In this document: positions 44,434 through 53,331 of the stretch, piece by piece
Position numbering within the stretch: position 1 is the first letter of the stretch
Layout of the letters: the number at the start of each line of letters is the position of its first letter
Assembly: GCF_012849215.1 (NCBI RefSeq)
Contig: NZ_CP051682.1
Span: 2,604,001-2,668,000, forward strand
Direction: 5' to 3'
Origin: Mucilaginibacter robiniae
Lineage (GTDB): Bacteria > Bacteroidota > Bacteroidia > Sphingobacteriales > Sphingobacteriaceae
Length of the DNA: 64,000 bases
Notes under the pieces: generated by a model
The model's database searches: none
Seen by the model: only the letters and a program-made list of their open reading frames with translations
What the model was told of the DNA's origin: nothing
Position numbers and translations under genes: made by a program

Positions 44434-44910
44434 ATGCGTTTTATAAGTTTTGATAATGAAAGTTCGGTATCACCGGATGAGTTCTTTATGAATGAAGCCG
44501 TGCGCGAAGCTCGCTTGGCATTAGCTGAAGATGAAATACCGATTGGTGCTATTGTAACCTGCCAGGGTAAAATCATAGGCCGCGGGCATAACCTAACCGA
44601 ACGCCTGAATGATGTATCGGCCCATGCCGAAATGCAGGCGCTTACGGCAGCAGCCAATTATTTAGGCGGCAAATACCTGAAAGATTGTACGCTGTATGTA
44701 ACTATTGAGCCTTGTGTAATGTGTGCCGGTGCCTCTTATTGGTTTCAGGTAGGCAAAATTGTATTTGGCGCTTATGATACTAAATTAGGCTTCGGCCGAC
44801 TTAATCAAAAGATTACACATCCTAAAACTTTAATTACTGGTGGCATACGTGAGGCTGAATGCGCTGAATTGGTACGCGAGTTTTTCAGAAGCAAGCGTCT
44901 GAAAAGTTGA
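44434..44910 (+). CDS. tadA: tRNA-specific adenosine deaminase
   Basis: This 158-residue zinc deaminase has the motif HAEMQAL, with a zinc-ligand His and catalytic Glu, and PCVMCAGASYW with two zinc-ligand Cys. It converts the wobble adenosine of tRNA-Arg to inosine in the bacterial tRNA anticodon. It starts 2 bases after the SdpI gene, and no promoter is seen between them. A guanine-deaminase-like relative is possible but less likely. Confidence 0.92.
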   Translation: MRFISFDNESSVSPDEFFMNEAVREARLALAEDEIPIGAIVTCQGKIIGRGHNLTERLNDVSAHAEMQALTAAANYLGGKYLKDCTLYVTIEPCVMCAGASYWFQVGKIVFGAYDTKLGFGRLNQKITHPKTLITGGIREAECAELVREFFRSKRLKS

Positions 44911-44943
44911 CATTTATTAGAACAAATATGTAACCAACGCGAT

Positions 44944-44951
44944 TATATTTG
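44944..44951 (+). promoter_or_regulatory. -7 box of the superoxide dismutase promoter
   Basis: TATATTTG fits TAnnTTTG and lies 38 bases before the sod start codon, leaving a normal-length leader. The -33 element is unclear. Confidence 0.55.
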
Positions 44952-44989
44952 CAACCATACAACATTCATTAACCTTAAAAAATAGCACT

Positions 44990-45604
44990 ATGGCATTCGT
45001 ATTACCGGCGTTACCTTACGCTACCGACGCTTTGGAACCGCACATTGATAAGCAAACCATGGAAATTCACCACGGTAAGCATCACCAGGCTTATGTAACC
45101 AACCTGAACAAAGCACTGGAAGGCAAACCAGAGGCCAACAGCAGCATTGAAGAGATCATCACTCATATTTCTAAATATCCGGCAGCCGTACGTAATAACG
45201 GTGGTGGCCACTATAACCATACCCTGTTCTGGACTTTGTTATCACCTAATGGTGGTGGCGAGCCTACCGGCGAATTAGCTCAGGCTATTAAAAACACTTT
45301 TGGCTCATTAGATGAGCTAAAAACCAAAATGAACGAGGCTGGTGCTACTCGTTTCGGTTCAGGTTGGGCTTGGCTGGTAGTTACAGCAGATAAAAAACTG
45401 GCCGTAACATCAACGCCTAACCAAGATAACCCCTTGATGGATTTGCCTGAAATTACAGTAAAAGGTACCCCAATTTTAGGTATTGACGTTTGGGAACACG
45501 CTTATTACTTGAAATACCAAAACCGTCGTCCGGATTACTTATCAGCTATCTGGAATGTAGTTAACTGGAACCACGTAGCTGAACTGTATAAAAAAGCAGT
45601 TTAA
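44990..45604 (+). CDS. Superoxide dismutase, Fe/Mn family
   Basis: This 204-residue enzyme turns superoxide into oxygen and hydrogen peroxide. Metal ligand regions are visible: [16 protein letters not shown] (His), [13 protein letters not shown] (His), and [20 protein letters not shown] (Asp and His). There is no signal peptide, so it is cytoplasmic. The sequence alone does not settle iron versus manganese. A terminator follows, and an OxyR gene is nearby. Confidence 0.96.
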   Translation: MAFVLPALPYATDALEPHIDKQTMEIHHGKHHQAYVTNLNKALEGKPEANSSIEEIITHISKYPAAVRNNGGGHYNHTLFWTLLSPNGGGEPTGELAQAIKNTFGSLDELKTKMNEAGATRFGSGWAWLVVTADKKLAVTSTPNQDNPLMDLPEITVKGTPILGIDVWEHAYYLKYQNRRPDYLSAIWNVVNWNHVAELYKKAV

Positions 45605-45681
45605 GCAGAAAAATACAGGCAATAGAAAGGAGTCAGACGCAAAAGTCTGTAATCGCTCTCTGTTGCAATTGCATGAAAATT

Positions 45682-45719
45682 AAAACGGCAGGATATAAAC
45701 AAATCCTGCCGTTTTTTTA
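45682..45719 (+). terminator. Terminator of the superoxide dismutase gene
   Basis: A perfect 13-bp stem (AAAACGGCAGGAT 45682-45694 with its complement 45703-45715) closes an 8-nt loop and runs into a T tract. Confidence 0.92.
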
Positions 45720-45730
45720 TTTATTCAGGT

Positions 45731-45904
45731 ATGAAAAAGATGATAATTCCGGCTTTAATTTCTATGCTGTTCCTGCTGGATAGCTGCCGGGTAGTTGGCG
45801 ATATTTTTAAAGCTGGTTTTTATGCAGGTATAACGGTAGTGGTTGTTATTATTGCGGTTATCATTTATTTCATTTCCAAATTTAGGGGCGGCAGTAACCG
45901 TTAA
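45731..45904 (+). CDS. Small lipoprotein-like membrane protein (57 aa)
   Basis: This 57-residue frame from an ATG at 45731 encodes MKKMIIPALISMLFLLDSC, a signal peptide with a lipobox-like LLDSC, followed by RVVGDIFKAGFYAG and a membrane helix (ITVVVVIIAVIIYFIS), ending FRGGSNR. Similar short proteins are common in Sphingobacteriaceae as I recall. It precedes the MDR gene by 9 bases, which supports translation in one unit. Function unknown. Confidence 0.7.
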   Translation: MKKMIIPALISMLFLLDSCRVVGDIFKAGFYAGITVVVVIIAVIIYFISKFRGGSNR

Positions 45905-45913
45905 TCAAATAGT

Positions 45914-46909
45914 ATGAAAGCAGTAGTTTTAGTAGGCAAAGATCAGCCTTTGCAATTACAAGATATTGATAAGCCCACTTTAGGAGCGGGCGAAGTGTTG
46001 GTGAAAGTTAAAGCCGCAGCCTTAAACCGGCGCGATTACTGGATTACCATAGGACAGTATGCAGGTATTCAATACCCCTCTGTTTTAGGTTCTGACGGGT
46101 CTGGCATCGTAGCTGAAGTAGGTGAAGGTGTAGATCAATCTTGGTTGAATAAAGAAGTTATTATTAATCCTTCACACGATTGGGGAGAGCATACGGAGTA
46201 TCAATCTCAAGATTTCAAAATATTAGGCTTACCTGAATACGGCACAATGGCGGAATACGTAAAAACCAAAGCCGAGTATCTGCAACCTAAGCCAGCCCAT
46301 TTAAATTGGGAACAAGCGGCTGCTATTCCGCTGGCAGGCTTAACAGCTTACCGGGCATTGTTCACAAAAGGTAGGGCCAAGAAAGGAGATAAAGTCCTGA
46401 TTGTAGGCGTAGGTTCTGGTACAGGAAGCTTTGCTCTACAATGGGCTGTAGCGGCAGGTTGCCAAGTATTTGTCACATCAGGTAGCGGTGATAAAATTGA
46501 ACGTGCTCGTGAAATGGGCGCAGCAGCTGGCGTAAACTATAAAGCTCAGGATTGGGCCGACGAGTTAAAGCATATGGCCGGTGGCTTTGATGTAATTATT
46601 GATAGTGCCTTAGGTAAAGATTTTACCAAAGTAATCGATTTATGTAATCCTGGCGCTCGCGTCGTGTTTTTTGGTGCCACAGCAGGTAGCATTCCAGAAT
46701 TGAATGCCCGTGTTTTGTTTTGGAAGCAAATACAACTGTTGGGTACTACCATGGGTACTGCGGATGAGTTTAAAGCTATGCTGGACCTGATTAATGAATA
46801 TCAAATTGTACCTGTTATCGATGAGGTATTCCCTCTAGCCAATGCGCAGCAAGCGGTAGATAAGATGGGGAACTCATCACAGTTTGGTAAACTGGTATTA
46901 ACCCTATAA
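45914..46909 (+). CDS. Zinc-independent medium-chain dehydrogenase (quinone oxidoreductase-like)
   Basis: This 331-residue enzyme of the MDR superfamily has the catalytic domain with ALNRRDYWITIG and YPSVLGSDGSGIV, and a Rossmann domain with GVGSGTGSFALQWA. The zinc-ligand His and Cys of true alcohol dehydrogenases are not in place, so it is more likely an NADPH-dependent quinone or enone reductase. It lies 6 bases upstream of the ferredoxin-reductase-like gene, and a shared role in redox defence is plausible. Confidence 0.87.
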   Translation: MKAVVLVGKDQPLQLQDIDKPTLGAGEVLVKVKAAALNRRDYWITIGQYAGIQYPSVLGSDGSGIVAEVGEGVDQSWLNKEVIINPSHDWGEHTEYQSQDFKILGLPEYGTMAEYVKTKAEYLQPKPAHLNWEQAAAIPLAGLTAYRALFTKGRAKKGDKVLIVGVGSGTGSFALQWAVAAGCQVFVTSGSGDKIERAREMGAAAGVNYKAQDWADELKHMAGGFDVIIDSALGKDFTKVIDLCNPGARVVFFGATAGSIPELNARVLFWKQIQLLGTTMGTADEFKAMLDLINEYQIVPVIDEVFPLANAQQAVDKMGNSSQFGKLVLTL

Positions 46910-46915
46910 TTCCGA

Positions 46916-47926
46916 ATGCTTCAGTTACAGGTAGAAGCTATTAAACCTGAAACGCCTGATACAGCTACGTTTTATCTAAAACCTGTATCAGGCCAAAAGG
47001 TATTGTACCAAGCCGGACAATTTATTACCCTGGTGGTTGATCATCATGGTGAGGAAATTAGGCGTTCGTACTCGCTTAGCTCATCACCTGATGAGGATTT
47101 GCTTTCTATTATGGTAAAGCGGGTACAAAATGGAGAAATATCAAGGTATCTGTTAACCCATGCGCGTATTGGTGATATATGGAATGTAGTTGAGCCTGCC
47201 GGGAGGTTTACTGTGCCCAATACAGCAATCTCCAAAGAGTTAGTCTACTTTGTGGCAGGTAGTGGCATTGCACCTGTGTTTGCACAACTAAAGTATATTC
47301 TGGCTCATTATGAAAAATATACTATCACCCTGTTTTACAGTAATCAGAGCGCCTCGACCATAATTTATAAGCAACAACTGGATGCATTGTCAGCCTCTTA
47401 TCCTAATCAGCTACATGTGCATTATTTGATTAGCGATGAAGGCAAAAGGTTAAACAATATCATGGTGGAGCAACTGGTGAAAAAGCATACCACTAATTTT
47501 GAAGCTGCCGAGTATTATTTATGCGGACCGTTCACCTACATGCGTATGGTGAGGCTTACGCTATTATACATGGGTGTTAAGGCTGAGCATATCCATAAAG
47601 AAAATTTCGTGCTGGAAACAGTTCCGGTGAATAGCAATGCCACCAACTTTGCACCTCGTAAACTCCGCATTCATTTTCAAGATGAGTGGCACGATTTAAT
47701 GGCTGGCGAAAATCAAACCATATTACAGGCCGCACTGCAAAATCAATTACATCTGCCCTATAGCTGTGGAAATGGGGTATGTGCCGCTTGTGCCGTGAAG
47801 TGTAAAAGTGGTAAGGTAACCATTGTTAAAAACGAAGTACTAACTGATAGTGAAATACAGCAAGGTTGGGTGCTTACTTGTACGGGTTATGCTGTAAGTG
47901 ATGGCGTGCAGTTAGACTATGAATAA
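46916..47926 (+). CDS. Flavodoxin/ferredoxin-NADP reductase with 2Fe-2S domain
   Basis: This 336-residue electron transfer protein has three parts: an FAD domain with RRSYSLSSSP (about 49-58), an NAD(P) domain with YFVAGSGIAPVFAQL and YYLCGPFTYMR, and a C-terminal plant-type ferredoxin with Cys284, Cys289 and Cys292 in LPYSCGNGVCAACAVKC and a fourth Cys in VLTCTGY. The layout matches phenylacetate-oxygenase-reductase (PaaE) and related proteins. No oxygenase gene is next to it, so its partner is unknown. It converges with oxyR. Confidence 0.9.
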   Translation: MLQLQVEAIKPETPDTATFYLKPVSGQKVLYQAGQFITLVVDHHGEEIRRSYSLSSSPDEDLLSIMVKRVQNGEISRYLLTHARIGDIWNVVEPAGRFTVPNTAISKELVYFVAGSGIAPVFAQLKYILAHYEKYTITLFYSNQSASTIIYKQQLDALSASYPNQLHVHYLISDEGKRLNNIMVEQLVKKHTTNFEAAEYYLCGPFTYMRMVRLTLLYMGVKAEHIHKENFVLETVPVNSNATNFAPRKLRIHFQDEWHDLMAGENQTILQAALQNQLHLPYSCGNGVCAACAVKCKSGKVTIVKNEVLTDSEIQQGWVLTCTGYAVSDGVQLDYE

Positions 47927-47938
47927 ACTACCGCAATC

Positions 47939-48874
47939 TTAAATATCAATTATCTCTTTCTTTTTCTTGGTGCGAAGCTTTTTCGGTACGAAATCTAAAA
48001 TTTCGTTTTTTAAAGCTTCTATCATGCGGCGTTTCAAAAAGTTGCGTTGTATAACCAAGCTTACCTCGCGGGCGGGTTCAGGGGCTTTAAAGTAGCGTAC
48101 TTTTTCCAATTGTTTGTCGTGCAAATCAGCTAAAGCTAATTCAGGTAGAATAGTAGCCCCACTATTCTGATCAACCATACGTTTCAGCGTGTCAATGCTG
48201 CCGGTATTATACTCGAAATGCTGAAAACCTTTAGTAGAGCGGCGACGCTGACAAATATTAAGCACCTGTTCGCGCATGCAATGGCCTTCATTTAACACCC
48301 ATAATTCTTCCAGATCTAATTCTTCTGCCGCAATGTGTTTCTTTTTAAAAAGCTTACTGGTTTTAGATACATAAGCCACAAAGTTCTCGTAAAAAACAGG
48401 TATTTCAGTTAATGTGCTTTCATGTAGCGGGGTCGACATAATGCCACAATCCAACGTGCCCAGTTTAAGCTGCTGAATAATTTGCTCTGTATTCTGCTCC
48501 CATACCAAAAGCTTCACTAACGGGTACTTTTCAATAAACCGGGCGATAATTTTAGGTAAAATATAAGGCGCAATAGTAGGGATAATACCTAATTTCAATT
48601 CGCCTGCTAAGTCTTTTTGACGATCTGTTACAATTTCCTTAATCTTATAAGCTTCAGCCAGCATAATGCGGGCTTGGGCTATTACATCGGCACCAGTTTC
48701 AGTAGCCGCAATAGGCTGTCGGGTACGATCAAAAATTTTGAGGCCCAAGGTGTCTTCCAACTTTTGTATCTGCATACTTAAAGTAGGCTGAGTTACAAAG
48801 CATTTTTCGGCAGCCAGCACAAAGCTTTTGTAAGTATCTACTGCTACAATATATTCCAGTTGTGTAATAGTCAT
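47939..48874 (-). CDS. oxyR: LysR-type peroxide sensor OxyR
   Basis: This 311-residue LysR-type regulator has an N-terminal helix-turn-helix (LEYIVAVDTYKSFVLAAEKC, TQPTLSMQIQKLE) and a C-terminal sensor domain. The two redox cysteines are in LNEGHCMREQVLNICQ at positions 199 and 208, the same numbers as in E. coli OxyR, which gives strong support. It senses hydrogen peroxide by disulfide formation and activates antioxidant genes. The frame is open to a TTG at 48895, but the ATG at 48874 gives the family start MTITQLEYIV. A TACTTTTG box lies just upstream. Confidence 0.95.
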   Translation of the reverse strand: MTITQLEYIVAVDTYKSFVLAAEKCFVTQPTLSMQIQKLEDTLGLKIFDRTRQPIAATETGADVIAQARIMLAEAYKIKEIVTDRQKDLAGELKLGIIPTIAPYILPKIIARFIEKYPLVKLLVWEQNTEQIIQQLKLGTLDCGIMSTPLHESTLTEIPVFYENFVAYVSKTSKLFKKKHIAAEELDLEELWVLNEGHCMREQVLNICQRRRSTKGFQHFEYNTGSIDTLKRMVDQNSGATILPELALADLHDKQLEKVRYFKAPEPAREVSLVIQRNFLKRRMIEALKNEILDFVPKKLRTKKKKEIIDI

Positions 48875-48892
48875 ATATAAGAAGTATTTATA

Positions 48893-48900
48893 CAAAAGTA
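48893..48900 (-). promoter_or_regulatory. -7 box of the oxyR promoter
   Basis: TACTTTTG on the minus strand fits TAnnTTTG and ends 18 bases before the chosen oxyR ATG. Together with the palindrome to its right it separates oxyR from glmS. Confidence 0.6.
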
Positions 48901-48917
48901 GTTTATCTATTTAAAAA

Positions 48918-48971
48918 AGCTATCAATAAAAAGGGAGTTATTAATTAATAACTCCCTTTTTATTGATAGCT
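48918..48971 (-). terminator. 54-bp perfect palindrome, probable glmS terminator
   Basis: The sequence is a perfect 27-bp inverted repeat without spacer, centred between 48944 and 48945 (core TTAATTAA; arms AGCTATCAATAAAAAGGGAG and so on). It begins 5 bases after the glmS stop on the minus strand, and the stem contains a T run, so it is a good terminator there. Being symmetric, it could act on either strand. It is unusually long and exact for a terminator. Confidence 0.75.
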
Positions 48972-48976
48972 CTGTA

Positions 48977-50818
48977 TTACTCTACAGTAACTGATTTGGC
49001 TAAGTTACGTGGCTGGTCAACGTTACAGCCTCTCATTACAGCTATGTGGTAAGCCAAGAGTTGCAACGGGATAGTGGCCAGCAATGGTACAAAAGGCTCG
49101 GATACCTGAGGTATTTCAATCACGTAATCGGCCATTTCACGTACCTCTTTATCACCTTCCGACACAATAGCGATAATATGACCGCCACGGGCTTTTACTT
49201 CTTGAATGTTGCTGATTACCTTTTCGTAAGAAGAATGTTTAGTAGCAATAACAACAACCGGCATGTCTTCATCAATCAAGGCAATTGGCCCGTGTTTCAT
49301 TTCTGCAGCCGGATAACCCTCCGCATGGATGTAAGATATTTCTTTTAGCTTTAAGGCGCCTTCTAAAGCCACCGGGAAAGAACTGCCTCTACCTAAAAAC
49401 AAGCAGTTGGCAGAATCTTTAAACTTCTGAGCTATAGCATGTACATGATTGTTTACTTGTAGCGCTTGCTCCACCAACTGAGGTATGGTGTTGAGTTCAG
49501 TTAAGTATTCAATCAGCTTGCTTTGCGTAATGGTACCGCGTTGCTGGGCAGTGTAAAAAGCAATTAAGGTAAGTACGGTTACCTGTGCCGTAAAAGCTTT
49601 GGTGGAAGCTACACCAATTTCAGGCCCGGCATGTGTATATACACCAGCGTGGGTAATACGGGGTATAGAAGCGCCTACCACGTTACAGATGCCAAAAATA
49701 GTAGCACCTTTTTCTTTAGCCAGTTCAATAGCAGCCATAGTATCAGCCGTTTCGCCTGATTGTGATATAGCAATTACTAAATCCTTTTCAGAAATTATAG
49801 GGTTCCGGTATCGAAATTCTGAAGCATATTCTACTTCAACAGGTATGCGGGCATATTCTTCAATTAAATATTCACCTACCAGGCCAGCATGCCATGAAGT
49901 ACCACAAGCCACAATAATAATCCGGTCAACATTCTTCAGCTTTTCCGTGTATTCTTTAAGGCCACCCAACTGTACTTTGCCTTGTTCCGGATAGATGCGT
50001 CCGCGCATACAATCGTGTATAGAACGAGGCTGCTCATAAATTTCTTTGAGCATAAAGTGCTCGTAACCGCCTTTTTCCAGCATTTCCAACTGTAAATCCA
50101 ACCGTTGTATGTATGGTGTTTGTACAGTATTGTCAATGTTTTTAATCAGCAAATCATTACGGCGTACATAGGCAATTTCATTATCGTTCAAGTAAATTAC
50201 ATTTTTAGTGTACTCCACAATGGGTGTAGCATCTGAAGCGATAAAGTACTCGCCTTCACCAACGCCAATAACCATAGGGCTGCCTTTGCGGGCCGCAATA
50301 ATCTGGTCAGGATCATCAACACTGATGATAACAATGGCATAAGCACCTACTACTTTATTTAAGGCAACGCGTACAGCTTCACGCAAATCTAAGCCGGTTT
50401 CATGTTGTATGTCCTCTACAAAATGTATTAATACTTCTGTATCAGTATCACTATTAAATATATGGCCTTTGGCTTGTAAAGCTTCTTTCAGAACGGCATA
50501 GTTTTCAATAATACCATTGTGTATGATAGTTAGCTTCCGATCACCTGATGAGTGCGGATGGGAGTTACGATCGCTTGGGGCACCATGTGTAGCCCAGCGG
50601 GTATGCCCCATTCCTAACGATCCGGTTAAATCTACTTTTTGAACAAAGTTTTCCAGATCACGTACTTTACCGGCTTTCTTATAAACTTTAAGGTCATTCT
50701 CCTGATTTACAATGGCTACACCAGCACTGTCATATCCACGATATTCTAGTCGGTGCAGTCCTTTTATTACTATCGGATAAGCATCCCGATAACCAATATA
50801 TCCTACAATTCCGCACAT
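48977..50818 (-). CDS. glmS: Glutamine--fructose-6-phosphate aminotransferase (isomerizing)
   Basis: This 613-residue enzyme makes glucosamine-6-phosphate from fructose-6-phosphate and glutamine, the first step towards UDP-GlcNAc. The N-terminal nucleophile is Cys2 of MCGIVGYIGYRDAYPIVIKG, with RGYDSAGVA following. The glutaminase domain has GHTRWATHGAPSDRNSHPH; two SIS domains follow, with ACGTSWHAG and SQSGETADT, and the end is NLAKSVTVE. Length is normal. A riboswitch-ribozyme like that of Gram-positive glmS genes is not evident in the 118-base gap upstream. Confidence 0.97.
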   Translation of the reverse strand: MCGIVGYIGYRDAYPIVIKGLHRLEYRGYDSAGVAIVNQENDLKVYKKAGKVRDLENFVQKVDLTGSLGMGHTRWATHGAPSDRNSHPHSSGDRKLTIIHNGIIENYAVLKEALQAKGHIFNSDTDTEVLIHFVEDIQHETGLDLREAVRVALNKVVGAYAIVIISVDDPDQIIAARKGSPMVIGVGEGEYFIASDATPIVEYTKNVIYLNDNEIAYVRRNDLLIKNIDNTVQTPYIQRLDLQLEMLEKGGYEHFMLKEIYEQPRSIHDCMRGRIYPEQGKVQLGGLKEYTEKLKNVDRIIIVACGTSWHAGLVGEYLIEEYARIPVEVEYASEFRYRNPIISEKDLVIAISQSGETADTMAAIELAKEKGATIFGICNVVGASIPRITHAGVYTHAGPEIGVASTKAFTAQVTVLTLIAFYTAQQRGTITQSKLIEYLTELNTIPQLVEQALQVNNHVHAIAQKFKDSANCLFLGRGSSFPVALEGALKLKEISYIHAEGYPAAEMKHGPIALIDEDMPVVVIATKHSSYEKVISNIQEVKARGGHIIAIVSEGDKEVREMADYVIEIPQVSEPFVPLLATIPLQLLAYHIAVMRGCNVDQPRNLAKSVTVE

Positions 50819-50867
50819 GTGTGAAAGATTTAAAATTATAAAACGGATTTATACTGGTGGCAGTATA

Positions 50868-50904
50868 AAAAAATTGCTGCTAATATATCAAATATATTAG
50901 CAGC
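50868..50904 (-). terminator. Terminator of the DUF4270 gene
   Basis: GCTGCTAATATAT (50876-50888), CAA, ATATATTAGCAGC (50892-50904) is a perfect 13-bp stem. On the minus strand it is followed by AATTTTTTT, so it ends the DUF4270 transcript 33 bases after its stop. Confidence 0.88.
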
Positions 50905-50936
50905 AAAAAGTGTTACAAGCAGGGTGGGCTTGTGTA

Positions 50937-52334
50937 TTACAAAGTGGTTTTAGTATAGATAATGTTTAGCTTGATACGATAAGCTGATGTTTTATCACTG
51001 CCTACAATCACAGTACGTCCAGCAGTTTGTGCCGTAGCTAATACATCTGTAGCGTTAGTGCGGCTAGTAGTATCAATTGGGCCTATAAAAGTACCATAAT
51101 CAACTGTTTTGCCACGAAGTAGATCCTGCAAATAGCCAGTAATTATAAAGTGATATGACTTTTCGGTTTTATCATAACCTCCGCCAAATATGGCAGTACT
51201 AAAATACCTGGAATCAGAAGCCCCTGATGAGGTTCCGTTAGCATCAGGCAATACCGTTCGCTGATGAGCTATATTATACCGGTACATATATATTTGCGGC
51301 TGTGGCGTATAAGGAATATCCGAGCCTGGGTTAGGCGTAAGTACCAGTTCGGCACGGTTTAAGGTTACTGTGCTTACATCGGTTGTGCCAAACAAGGAGC
51401 TAAGGCTAGGAAAGCTGATTTTGGCTCTTAAACCACCTAAGCCTTGTAGGTAAACCAAGTTGTTTGAACTGGTATTGTTTAAAGCCGCAGTAACAGCTAT
51501 GCTGCGTGTATACTTTATTTCAGCAGCATGTGTACCTAAGGAAAGCGTTGTTACTGCAGTATCTACAGCACTGGCTGTGGTAGCCTTGTAGTAAACAGCA
51601 ATGTTGCTGGAATCAAGGTTAAACATGATAGCACCACCAGCACCACTCTGGTTTTTATCTAAAGTTACATACAAGCCTTTAATGGCATTCTGGAAAATGG
51701 CATTGTTAGCTAATGCAGCTGTGCTTGCATTGAACAGGTTTTTCTGAATAAAATCTGAACTAAGTGCTATTCTTAACTGTGCTGGTACTTTTTTCAGGGT
51801 GTCTGCAGCTCCGGTTACAATGTCCCTAATTCTTATAATAGTTTTAGGGCGCACATTAAATGAGCGTGAACCAATAAGGCTACTTGCATGTGCCCAGGTT
51901 TTATTATTATAATAATACGAGCTACTGGTTGGCTGTTCTGTTAGCTGATAAACATTAGCTTTATAGTTGGATGATAAAGAGTCTCCATAGAAACCATCAG
52001 CATAACGCATAACCAGAACAGCTGAGTCAATACTTAAGCTACCAGTAGGCAATGTATATGCGCTGCTACCTGGCAAGCTAACAGCAGTAGCAATATTTGA
52101 TTCGGTAGTGCCTAAAATATTATCTTTAAAGTAAGCTAACGGTGTTTTAGTTAACCCGGAAGTAATTACCGAATCTTCGGCTGTAGTGTTAATGGTAATA
52201 TTATCATCAACCAGTAAAGTACCGTTTAACTGTTGGTTGCCTAATGGCAGGGTAACTGTACTCTGGTTTTTGCAACTACCTAAAATAAAAAGACTTATTA
52301 ACAGGGTTAACAAGTCTAGTCTGAAAAATTTCAT
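50937..52334 (-). CDS. DUF4270 lipoprotein
   Basis: This 465-residue lipoprotein has a signal peptide with lipobox LGSC after FILGS and a DUF4270-type body: strand-rich sequence such as DSAVLVMRYADGFYGDSL, RADLTPN-like RAELVLTPNPGSDIPYTP, and YTKTTL at the end. DUF4270 proteins are surface lipoproteins of unknown function found across Bacteroidota, often near the GT5/panC genes as here. The frame is open to a TTG at 52349; the ATG at 52334 is preferred. It directly follows the GT5-like gene on the minus strand. Confidence 0.85.
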   Translation of the reverse strand: MKFFRLDLLTLLISLFILGSCKNQSTVTLPLGNQQLNGTLLVDDNITINTTAEDSVITSGLTKTPLAYFKDNILGTTESNIATAVSLPGSSAYTLPTGSLSIDSAVLVMRYADGFYGDSLSSNYKANVYQLTEQPTSSSYYYNNKTWAHASSLIGSRSFNVRPKTIIRIRDIVTGAADTLKKVPAQLRIALSSDFIQKNLFNASTAALANNAIFQNAIKGLYVTLDKNQSGAGGAIMFNLDSSNIAVYYKATTASAVDTAVTTLSLGTHAAEIKYTRSIAVTAALNNTSSNNLVYLQGLGGLRAKISFPSLSSLFGTTDVSTVTLNRAELVLTPNPGSDIPYTPQPQIYMYRYNIAHQRTVLPDANGTSSGASDSRYFSTAIFGGGYDKTEKSYHFIITGYLQDLLRGKTVDYGTFIGPIDTTSRTNATDVLATAQTAGRTVIVGSDKTSAYRIKLNIIYTKTTL

Positions 52335-52352
52335 ATTGTGTATTCTCAAATC

Positions 52353-53177
52353 TTATGCAACGTTCACCAATTCATCATCGGTAATTTCGTCGTAAAAATT
52401 GTAATAATTTTCGAAATCAGCGGTCGAATCAAAGCTTAAAACAGGTTTTTGGCTGTTTTTAACATTATTTAACACTTCCGTGTCAATCTGATCGGTAGCT
52501 AAAACAACAGCGTCAGAGTACTGAATAGCACCAATATGGAGCGCATCGTTCGTACCTGATTTAAATATTTCTGTGTTCTTTTCTGTCATGTCATTCATAA
52601 CAGCTTTTTGTGAAAAGTCAGCATTCAGCTGTTCCGTAAAGCCATTTTCGTAGATAGAGTACACTACTTTTGAGTTCTTGAAAGTAGGATCATCTTTGTA
52701 AGTGGTTTTGATGTATGTTGGTACCAACGCGCTCATCCAGCCATGACAGTGTACAATATCAGGAGACCAGCCCAGTTTTTTAACAGTTTCCAGCGCACCT
52801 TTGCAAAAGAAAATCATACGCTCATCATTGTCTGCGTAGAATTTGCCTTCTTTATCTGTAAAAACATGCTTCCGCTGAAAGTATTCTTCATTGTCCAGAA
52901 AATACACCTGCATGCGTGCCGCAGGTATAGAGGCTACCTTAATAATTAAAGGGTTATCATTGTCATTAATAATGATATTCATGCCTGACAATCGAATAAC
53001 CTCATGCAATCGGTTCCGGCGCTCGTTAATATTTCCAAAACGGGGCATCAAGATGCGTATCTCGAAGCCTTTTTCCTGCATGGCCTGGGGTAGCTGACGG
53101 GTTATTTCAGAAATTTTAGTGAGTTCAAGGAAAGGCGACATTTCATGAGTTATAAACAAAAGCTTAGATTTACCCAT
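52353..53177 (-). CDS. Single-domain glycogen/starch synthase-like (GT5) protein
   Basis: This 274-residue protein covers only the N-terminal catalytic domain of glycogen synthase (MGKSKLLFITHEMSPFLE, then DIVHCHGWMSALVPTYI). The C-terminal GT1 nucleotide-sugar-binding half is absent, so it is unlikely to make glycogen by itself. Such short forms are known in Bacteroidota genomes beside panC and DUF4270 as I recall. The early Lys of the KxGG motif is replaced here by LTKISE. A role in binding sugar or in regulation is possible but not shown. It is divergent from panC. Confidence 0.8.
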   Translation of the reverse strand: MGKSKLLFITHEMSPFLELTKISEITRQLPQAMQEKGFEIRILMPRFGNINERRNRLHEVIRLSGMNIIINDNDNPLIIKVASIPAARMQVYFLDNEEYFQRKHVFTDKEGKFYADNDERMIFFCKGALETVKKLGWSPDIVHCHGWMSALVPTYIKTTYKDDPTFKNSKVVYSIYENGFTEQLNADFSQKAVMNDMTEKNTEIFKSGTNDALHIGAIQYSDAVVLATDQIDTEVLNNVKNSQKPVLSFDSTADFENYYNFYDEITDDELVNVA

Positions 53178-53331
53178 CACTAATCAATATTAAAATTTAT
53201 GTATATACGTCAAAAAATTGAGTGTGCAAATATAAGCATTATCTTATGAACTATCAATGAATTATGCAAGTACTTTTGGTAATAAGTAGGCAATTGCTCA
53301 CCTTTGCCCACTTTGTAAAATTATTTTTTAG

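Noticed and set aside
50819-50936. glmS ribozyme upstream of glmS
   Set aside because: The upstream gap of glmS is short and dominated by the DUF4270 terminator; no ribozyme core could be recognised.
52353-53177. GT5-like gene as a pseudogene of glycogen synthase
   Set aside because: The frame is clean and adjacent to a tightly packed neighbour, and I recall similar short proteins in related genomes.
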